In this document: one piece after another, positions 56,881-64,000 of the stretch
Numbering within the stretch: position 1 is the stretch's first letter
Layout of the letters: each line of letters starts with the position of its first letter
DNA from: Lophius americanus
Lineage: Eukaryota; Chordata; Actinopteri; Lophiiformes; Lophiidae
DNA: 64,000 nucleotides
NCBI GenBank assembly: GCA_037951165.1
Contig: JBBDHG010000057.1
Location: forward strand, 10,814,001 to 10,878,000
Direction of reading: 5' to 3'
The notes under the pieces: model-generated
Seen by the model: only the letters and a program-made list of their open reading frames with translations
Databases searched by the model: none
What the model was told of the DNA's origin: nothing
Made by a program: the position numbers and the translations under genes

Positions 56881-57479
56881 CAATTATTCATGAAAATATG
56901 GAGAAAGTTTTGAAAAACAACAATACGTTATGTGATATGTGGCAGTAGATAGATATGATAAGATCTCAATGGTAAATCTTTTTCTGAATGACTTCCATCT
57001 CAAGGTCAATTTTTGCTCCAAATATCTCTCACAGGAGAAAAAGATGAGACAATGACAGAATTTACAATGGGACTATTGAGTGGAACCTAATGTTCAAAGA
57101 TTTAACATGTCACTCATTCAAGATAATTGTGAGATCTCTTGTTTTGAGATCATATGTGGTTAGTTCTTCTCAGCTGAATTTGAGATGTAGAACAAAAAAA
57201 GATTGGTCTCAATAGCTAGCTGCTAGTTTTGCCACCTTTATCAGTAACAACCAAAACCTAACCTAACCATTGAATATAAAAGGCTACTTGGGTAAGGCAG
57301 TCAAAGTGGCAATGGGAAAATATAATATAATCACGGAAATGGGAACAGATGGAGACAATCACCAATCTTTTAAACAGAGGAAGTAAACTTACAGTAGTGT
57401 GATATGGAAAATACAATTTAAAAACAAAATAGGAAACAGCCACACGATACTGAGAACAAAATCTTCAAAATGAACATCA
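56881..57479. other. Unassigned AT-rich DNA
   Basis: Nothing recognised. Confidence 0.5.
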
Positions 57480-57720
57480 AATTAAATCACACTCTTGACA
57501 AAAATGCTCTTCTCATATATTGCCATAGCATCTCAATAGGATTCGACCCAGGCGTGGCCTTTGACTAGGCCACGGCAAAACTTCCACTGGATTGTTTTTG
57601 TGTAATTCAGAGGTGGATTAAGTCTTCTGCCTCATCAATGTCAATATTATCTCTGACGGTCTTCAAGCTTTGTTTTGGGAAAATTCAGATGAGTACTTTA
57701 CTCCTTCGGATTAGTTGTTT
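57480..57720 (-). mobile_element. Tc1-type transposase remnant
   Basis: On the minus strand, from about 57700 downwards, EDLIHL, SSGSFAVA (broken) and PGSNPIEMLWQYMRRAF can be read. This corresponds to the end of the Tc1/mariner DDE domain, where WPSQSPDLNPIEMLW carries the third acidic residue. The E of PIEMLW is present at about 57530-57535, but DLNP has become GSNP and the upstream D residues are gone. No terminal repeats were found. Confidence 0.6.
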
Positions 57721-57929
57721 TTGCCTCTGCATTCTCCCATGAATGCAATTTGTATCCAGTGTTATTAATAGTGCAGACATTAAGTACATTTTTCTGGAAA
57801 TTCCATAATCAAGTTTTATCCCCAAAAAGTCAGGGATATTAAGCAATTGTCATTGGTGCGTCCACCACCACGTGCACCACTGCGTCCACCGCAGGCTTCA
57901 GTGTTGACGTGATAACCTGAAAACGATTT
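57721..57929. other. Unassigned DNA
   Basis: GCGTCCACCACCACGTGCACCACTGCG near 57869 is a short GC-rich patch. Confidence 0.4.
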
Positions 57930-59000
57930 CATAGATCATTTTCAAATTTTATTCCAACATAGACCTTAGTGTCAGGGGGAACTGGAGTGTTTTGGGGAAA
58001 GTGGGTTGCAAAGACGCTGGGGGGATTTTAACTCAAATATTGTCAGGCCACAATTTCTCCACTGTTGGTCCCATTTAGTCCAACTACGGTGCATACAAAT
58101 AGATGGGAAGAGATCTATCCATTAAATATCATATGTTACTCTACTACTTCATATTTTGCTCACTGGGGGTAACTGAAAACACTGTTATCCCGATCTATAG
58201 CTAAAAATTTCATCGATCATTTTCAAATTGGTTAATTTTCACACTTAATACCAACATAGACCTTGGTCCGAGGAAAAATTGGAAGGATTTTGGGAAAGGT
58301 CAGTTGAACAGCTCCAACACTGGGGGTAGTTTAATGTCTGAAAGCTTTCGAGGCATAATTTCTCAACCGTTGGGTCGATTTAGTCCAAATTTTTGTGCAT
58401 ATGATTTAATTCAATGAGGTCTATCTTATATATATCATATTTTGCTCTAGTAATCTAGTAATGTTTTACTCACCAGAGAGAGCTGCCACACGAATAAATA
58501 TCTCAATAACTACGTCGTGGACCATTGTCCAACTATATATGCCAGAAGACCTTAGTAAGAGAAAGAACAGATTTGATTTTGGGAAAGGTCAGTTTTATAT
58601 TTCTGACAAAAGGGGCGGATTAGTTTCTAAAGTTTTTGCCCATTATTTTTATATATAAATTTATAATTTTTCTTTCTAAAATTGTATATTTTACTCATTA
58701 GGGAGAGCTTATTTACAAATGACAACGTTTTTCAGCCACGTACTCCTAATTGTTGTTCCAACTTTTCCCAACTTTGGTGAGTATAAATTGACTCAGGGAG
58801 ATGCAGATATCATAAATTACTCTAAACGTTCAGATTTTAATCACTAGAGGGATATTTCTTTACGAAATTAACTGTGTTTCGGAAATAACTCCACAATTAA
58901 TTTGAGCAGTTCAATCAGGGGGATTTCTTTAACAGCAAAGGGGATTGGGGACCTTTTGGAGATATACCCTTGCTGTCGGGGACAACAGCATAGGCCTAGT
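57930..59000 (+). repeat. Helitron-like family, longest copy, tandem modules and full 3' end
   Basis: At least three modules. The GACCTTAGTGT-like word begins at about 57963, 58260 and 58549, giving a period of 285-300 bp. Each module continues with TTTTGGGAAAGGTCAGTT, a CACTGGGGG or similar word, ACCGTTGGGTCGATTTAGTC or similar, and GAGATCTATC. The last module ends with TTGAGCAGTTCAATCAGGGG, GGGATTGGGGACCTTTTGG and GATATACCC. The hairpin TGCTGTC-GGGGAC-AACAGCA (58971-58990) follows, then TAGGC, CTAG (58996-58999) and T (59000). No coding capacity, so it is non-autonomous. The 5' end is not defined. Confidence 0.85.
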
Positions 59001-60059
59001 TTTTGCTATTTTAAAATGTGCACAATGCTATTTTCTGATACAACATTAAGTTTATGTATAAATAAAGGCCATAGTGGGTTCATTTAGCTCTTCATCGTGG
59101 ACATATGTGGTATTTGGGTCCAAAATCACTCGAGAAAAATCCAATTTTTGGCTCATTTTGGGTAAATTGGCTATCCAACTGTGGATAATGTTGTTAAAGT
59201 TTTTGTTGTTGAATTAATTCAATGATTGTTTTTGATGATGCTACTTTAGTATAATGAAGAAGTAGCCTTCTTTATAAAAAACAAAACAAAAGAAAACTTT
59301 GCAATATTTGTATTCTTTGTGTTTATTCACAGATCACACACACATAGTAACAGGTTCAATGTTTCCAAAACAGAAAATAATTATTTTGGGACTTAGATGT
59401 CCATAGACAGCAAGGTTATGAAAGCTCACCTGATAGTTTAGAAGCTTTTTTAAGTTGACTAGTGAATTAACACTGATCTGTATTGAGTTGATAGAGGCCT
59501 GCGGTTCCTTTGATGTATTATTTGGATCTTTTGCGACTTCCTGAGTGAGCCTTTGTCTTTCTTTTAAATGAATTTTGGAAGGCAGGCCTTTAGTATATAG
59601 CCAGACTCTGATGTGGGGCTATGGATCACATATGCAAGTTATTGCTGGTTACTGGTAATTGCAGGTAATCACAGCAAAAGGATGCACTACAACAACGCAT
59701 GTCATCAAGGGGTTTTGTACTTTAGAGAGTGCGGTAGTGGTAGTAGTAAGACTACTTACAAATACAGAGCCCATAAATCATCAATGTGGCAGCTCACACC
59801 CAACCCACCGGGGACAGTGCACCGTTTTGCAGCAGAGAATCACAGCTTCAAATTTGGAGTTTGAAGATGTGTCTTGATTCTCAAAGGAACTGCTTTGCAC
59901 TCATCTGCAGACTGTTCCATTGCTGCTGAAGATCACAGCCTGATGAAGTCAGGAAGCACACATGCATTCTGGGCTCTGCAAACCAAACACTTTCCTCACC
60001 TCAAGTGCGGCCTGAGTTCCTGTCCATGAATATCAACAAAACAGACAACAAAAAAGTCC
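59001..60059. other. Unassigned DNA
   Basis: Open frames at 59613-59877 have no domain features. Nothing else recognised. Confidence 0.5.
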
Positions 60060-60262
60060 CATGTGAGACAGCTGGTAAAATAACCCCGAGTTCATCCCAC
60101 AGCCAAGACATTTCAGTGAAATCAGTTTCTCCCATCCTTGAGGAGCAGATAGCAGCCTGTGTGATGCACCCATGGAGCAAACTGGGGTCCGGGGCCTTGC
60201 ACAAGGATCCCACAACATGTGGCTGCAGGGGTAGTCAGAGGGTCAAACCACTGATCTTCTGA
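60060..60262 (-). mobile_element. tRNA-derived SINE (reversed)
   Basis: On the minus strand: GATCAGTGGTTTGACCCTCT, GTGGGATCCTTGTGCAAGGC, CCGGACCCCAGTTTGCTCCA, CTATCTGCTCCTCAAGGATG and ACTGATTTCACTGAAATG. The order matches the SINE family of the window. Frames on both strands here come from the repeat. Confidence 0.65.
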
Positions 60263-60429
60263 CATATTTTAGTTTTGTCGTGTTGCCAGTGCTCGCTGAT
60301 GATGCCAGTGCTATTTTCATACAAAAAAAGAGTCCAATCTGAATGTTCTTATGAAAGTGGCTCAAACCTAATTTGAAGGATTATGTTTTTAAAATGCCAG
60401 GAAAAATAGGTTTGTGACTCATTGCTGAT
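60263..60429. other. Unassigned DNA
   Basis: Nothing recognised. Confidence 0.4.
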
Positions 60430-60488
60430 AAAAAGTCATATTTGTCTCACATTATGACAAAAAAGTCAGATTTTTGTCACATTAAGGC
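60430..60488. repeat. Two-copy tandem repeat, about 30 bp
   Basis: AAAAAGTCATATTTGTCTCA then AAAAAAGTCAGATTTTTGTC, each followed by CATTAtGAC- or CATTAAGGC-type sequence. Part of the second unit recurs at 60753-60765 (CACATTAAGGC). Confidence 0.8.
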
Positions 60489-60876
60489 AAGAAGCATTTG
60501 TGTTATATTTGGACAAAAAAGATACCGTGACCATACTCCCTTATTATTCCAGTGCAACAGGGAAAAATTGTCTGGCAGCTCATTTGAAATTCTGCAAAAG
60601 TAACTGCAGTAACAGTGACAGGGATTTTAATTTGTGAAGTGACCTTCAAATTTCCTGCTCTGTGGGGTATTTAAGAAACCATAACACTGGCAGAATCAGT
60701 GTCATATCATAGACAAAAAAACATTACTCACTGCTTCCTGTGAATGGGTTTGTTTCACATTAAGGCAAACACACAGATTTGGGTCTTGCCATCCAGATAT
60801 AGTATAAAGTATAAAGCTTCAACTGGAAGCTTTTATCTCTAATTTGAAAACAGGTTTTCTGCCAAAGTGAATGCTA
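60489..60876. other. Unassigned DNA
   Basis: Nothing recognised. Confidence 0.4.
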
Positions 60877-61475
60877 ACGCTAATTAAAAAAAAAAAAAGG
60901 AACAGATAATCATCACAGTGTATCTCCAAGTCAAACACACCCCCGGGATATCTACCTGTTCAGTAAGGAAGCAATAATGATTGTGAATCAATTTCACCTG
61001 CTGTTGTGCAAATGGGACAGACAACAGGTGGAAAGGAGAGACAATAAGCGAGACAAACTCTATTAAGGAAAGGTTTTGTAAGAGCTGGCCGCAGACCATT
61101 TCCCTCTTTCATCCTTTCTGGATGATTTTTGGTTAGTTTTACATTTTTCCGTTGCCCTCGCCACTAATGGTAGCATGAGGCGGTATGTGCAGCCCACAGA
61201 AGTTGCTCAGGTAGTGCAGCTCCTCCAGGATGGCAAATCCATACACGCCCTGGCCAGGTGTGTATGGTTTAGCCCCATCGCAACGTTGCGCTACAGACCG
61301 TCAAGGAATAACGATGCCCTGAGCCAGGTCTGGGGGGACGGTCGTCTCATCAGGAGTATCCCCAGACGTTGTAGGGAGTGATACAGGCACGTGGAGGCCA
61401 TAAAACAATACTGAGCCATATGAGTTGTCTCGACAAAATTCACAAAAGTGTTCCCTTTATTCTTTTGAGTAGTGT
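60877..61475 (+). mobile_element. Tc1-type transposon, internally deleted (non-autonomous)
   Basis: Both ends are present. The left end ACGCTAATT plus an A run and GGAACAG, after a TA dinucleotide at 60875-60876, is an imperfect inverted copy of the right end AGTGTTCCCTTTATTCTTTT-GAGTAGTGT (61447-61475). The frame at 61175-61381 starts MRRYVQPTEVAQVVQLLQDG, the helix-turn-helix N-terminus of a fish Tc1-like transposase. After about 40 residues it jumps to NDALSQVWGDGRLIRSIPRR, which belongs to the C-terminus. The catalytic DDE core, roughly 250 codons, is therefore missing. The element could move only with a transposase supplied elsewhere. The right-hand TA is not preserved. Confidence 0.85.
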
Positions 61476-61478
61476 GTG

Positions 61479-61872
61479 GAAAAATATAAATACATACATA
61501 CAAACATAATTTATATATACATATACATATACATACATACACATATATCTTCATTCAAATACATACATACATACACATGTATACTTACTTATATATACAT
61601 ATATTTACATATACATACATACACATACATACACAACCATACATTACACATATACACGTATGTAGACATATACACTTACACGTACATATATATATATGAA
61701 TACACACGTACATATATTTATACAAATACACACACATATATAAATATATATACACACATAAATGTATATATACAGACACACAAATATATATACAGACACA
61801 TAATATAAATACACATATAGATATATATTTATAGATACATATACATTCATATGTATATATATATGTATCTAT
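61479..61872. repeat. TACA/TATACA-type microsatellite tract
   Basis: Nearly 400 bp of ATACATAC, ACATATAT and CACACA words starting right after the Tc1-type element. Long Tyr/Ile/His-rich frames on both strands come from the repeat. Confidence 0.95.
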
Positions 61873-61968
61873 GTGTACGGTGTTGGGCACAAAGATCCCG
61901 CGGAGATGCTCTCTGAAAACGAGACTTCATCTGATTTCATCCTAATTTAATAAAGGGTAGGGTTTATA

Positions 61969-61971
<3 letters not shown>
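61873..61971. other. Short unique spacer between microsatellites
   Basis: About 100 bp of ordinary sequence, including CCCGCGGAGATGCTCTCTG. Confidence 0.5.

Positions 61972-62023
<52 letters not shown>
61972..62023. repeat. AT dinucleotide microsatellite
   Basis: About 25 uninterrupted AT units. Self-complementary, so it can form a cruciform. Confidence 0.98.
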
Positions 62024-62025
<2 letters not shown>

Positions 62026-62540
62026 TAATATAAATATCGACATCACTTATCTTGCACAAAATACATCACCCCGTGTGGCTTTATTTATCCTTATGTGTTA
62101 TGTCCAAAATGTCCCCAGCTCCGAAGCTGTCCATACACGCCCTGAATGTTTATGAAACAGAAAAAGGCAGTAGCCTCGGACAAAAAAACATCACGAGAGA
62201 AACTTAGTTCCTCTGAGTAGGTCAAGTGAGGAGGAATCTGCGGATCCAGAATTGGGCTTGATGTTAAAAAATCAATCACCATCTCCCATGTGCTTCAAGA
62301 TTGCCTCACAATAAATATGTCGCAGGAGCTTAAGAGGGTGCGGGCCGGGGTATGTTTGCAGGCAAACATAATGAATTAATACAGCTTGGATGGAAGGAAG
62401 TGATAAAAAAGTAGATAAGAAAGTACATGCCAGATGTCCACTTAATCATGGAGATAATAATAATAATAATAAAGTGGCATAGTAATAGTAGTTTTAGCCT
62501 TATTGTGTATTATATCGCAGAAAAGTCCACACTCCCCTGC
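62024..62540. other. Unassigned DNA
   Basis: A short ATA run lies at 62452-62473. The minus frame at 62091-62282 has no recognised features. Confidence 0.5.
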
Positions 62541-62544
62541 ATTG

Positions 62545-62980
62545 TATAATCAACCACCCTGATTGAACTCTGAAACAGCCTTTTTGTAAAGAAAGCCCCC
62601 CTTGTGAGTAAAATATGAACATTTAGAGTAAATTAGGATTTAAAAGATAGATCTCCTTATGTCCACTCATGTGCAACAAAGTTGGATAAAACAAACAATA
62701 AGGTGGTTCTGGCTGAAAATCCGGCTATTATTTGTGAAACAGCTCCCCCCTAGCTACTGAAATATAATAATTAGAGTAAAATATAATATGTGTACAGATA
62801 TATATATATACTTGAGTCCATTCATATGTTCCATGTTTGGACTTGAAAAAATTATGACTCGGAAATTATGGGCCGAAAACTTCTGAAGTTAAAGCTCCCT
62901 CTACCTTCTGAAAAATAAAAGTGACCTTTCCCTAAATCCTTCCAGTTCTTCCTCGCACTAAAGTCTATGTATAATAATAA
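62545..62980 (-). repeat. Helitron-like family, terminal and internal module (reversed)
   Basis: On the minus strand: TAGACTTTAGTGCGAGGAAG, AACTGGAAGGATTTAGGG, AAAGGTCACTTTTATTTTTC, AGGGGGGAGCTGTTTCACAA, AGGAGATCTATC and GAGTTCAATCAGGGTGGTTG. The expected end hairpin is not visible, so the 3' terminus is truncated or replaced. Confidence 0.75.
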
Positions 62981-63187
62981 TTGTACCAAATGCCACATAT
63001 AATAATGTGGTATGAGAAATAAGTCTAGCCTTAATGTCTTCCTGAATAAACTTATGATATAGGCTTTACTACGCTTGGAATGTTGAAAACTTCATCAATT
63101 TAATCTACCACTAGTCTAATATTATTCTAATCACTAATTGAGAGTTATTCATGAATTTCTTTTAAATAGATTAAGAAATGGAGTACT
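62981..63187. other. Unassigned DNA
   Basis: Nothing recognised. Confidence 0.4.
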
Positions 63188-63220
63188 TGTTTGTTTGTTT
63201 GTTTGTTTGTTTGTTTGTTT
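63188..63220. repeat. GTTT microsatellite
   Basis: About eight tandem GTTT units. Confidence 0.97.
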
Positions 63221-64000
63221 TATTTCAACAATTGATCTAGGTATGTGTAAGCAGTAGCTTGTTGGATAAGTTCTGAATAATTAATGATTGATTAAATCAA
63301 CTCTAAATTAACAGACAACAGAAAACGTTTCAATTAGGAGCTCAGGATGTATGAATAAAACCACCAAAAAAAAAGGGGAAATCAGTGTAAAAGTGTATTT
63401 AAATACTGAAGGAAAAATAAAAAACAAAGATACAAGCAATATATTCAACAGGATTATTTACAAAAGTATAGGTAAAGGTAATCCTGATGATGAGTTTATT
63501 ATTTATCCTTAATCAGTCGTGCAAATCCTCACAAGTTCCGAAACTTTTTCAAGCCCAGCCTATTGGTGAAATACATCAGCATGACAGCCTACATCCCTTA
63601 AAGTAAAGATTGTGCTTCAAAATGTATTTCTCTGCATCCTGGGACATTGTAGCTGTGTGTAGGTGTATGTGTGGATTTACAATTGAGCAGTCCTGGTGGC
63701 CACTAAAGTGGAAGGATAAATGGGATCCACCCAGCAGTTGACATATGAATCCCCTACAAATATTTCCACAATCTTGTCAAATAAATGCTATCATAATTAT
63801 TTGCTATTATTACTGGAAGTGGAAATCTTAAGGTAAGGGCTGTGTCTGCAAAGATAGAGAGGTTTATAATGTCACTTGTGCTTTGTGATGATAGTAATGC
63901 TTCGTGTAGCGTCTCTCACGCTGGAGCCTCTCCCTGGACCCTAATCACTGCATTTGTTGGGTGCAGAGACTCTGCAGTTAACGAGCCTGTAAACAAGCGA
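63221..64000. other. Unassigned DNA to window end
   Basis: No genes or repeats recognised. The last 100 bp are more GC-rich. Confidence 0.5.

Noticed and set aside
61476..61890. Long frames rich in Tyr, Ile, His and Cys on both strands
   Set aside because: Translation of TACA/TATA microsatellite sequence in all frames.

Overview
This is vertebrate nuclear DNA, most probably from a ray-finned (teleost) fish. It is AT-rich, has no operons and no long intact reading frames, and is packed with old interspersed repeats of types that occur together in teleost genomes: L2-, CR1/Rex1-, L1/Tx1- and RTE/Rex3-type LINEs, a Penelope-like element, Tc1-type DNA transposons, tRNA-derived SINEs, MITE-like repeats and Helitron-like repeats. 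I could not recognise a single convincing host exon, so the window is best read as intergenic or deep intronic sequence.

Layout. 1-5 kb: a Helitron-like repeat, a SINE and a decayed L2 reverse transcriptase, then a strong 23-bp palindrome. 5-17 kb: mostly unassigned AT-rich DNA with microsatellites, a LINE tail, a retroelement end with a hammerhead-like motif (8.4 kb), a SINE (14.3 kb) and a LINE C-terminus (16.9 kb). 17.6-22.3 kb: a cluster of SINE-derived hairpins, further SINEs, two reversed Helitron-like copies and a Penelope-like 3' end. 22.6-27.5 kb: the best preserved LINE tract, two L2-type elements stacked head to tail and followed by a fold-back L2 fragment. 29.6-31.4 kb: a modular repeat carrying three regularly spaced CTCF-like motifs. 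31.9-32.5 kb: a CR1/Rex1-like reverse transcriptase on the minus strand. 41.1-41.8 kb: a solo LTR with a perfect 5-bp target duplication. 43.3-45.1 kb: an L1/Tx1-type LINE split by a SINE. 48.0-49.3 kb: a LINE C-terminus beside a tandem Helitron-like copy. 51-56.9 kb: a minisatellite, inverted MITE-like copies bracketing an RTE/Rex3-like LINE, and a further DNA transposon. 57.5-63 kb: Tc1 remnants, the longest Helitron-like copy, a complete but internally deleted Tc1-type element, long TA-rich microsatellites and a last Helitron-like copy.

The most interesting unit is a dispersed family with nine loci in this window. Its members share a roughly 250-300 bp internal module, sometimes in tandem. 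Most also share a 3' terminus made of a short hairpin (stem close to TGCTGTC/GACAGCA) followed by a CTAG-like end and a T. That is the architecture of non-autonomous Helitrons or Helentrons. Other points worth following are the three-hairpin SINE cluster at 17.8-18.0 kb, the CTCF-like array at 30.7-31.2 kb, and the paired hammerhead-like motifs at 8.47 and 22.27 kb.

All family names come from reading translations and remembered motifs, without a database search. Element boundaries are approximate unless stated otherwise.
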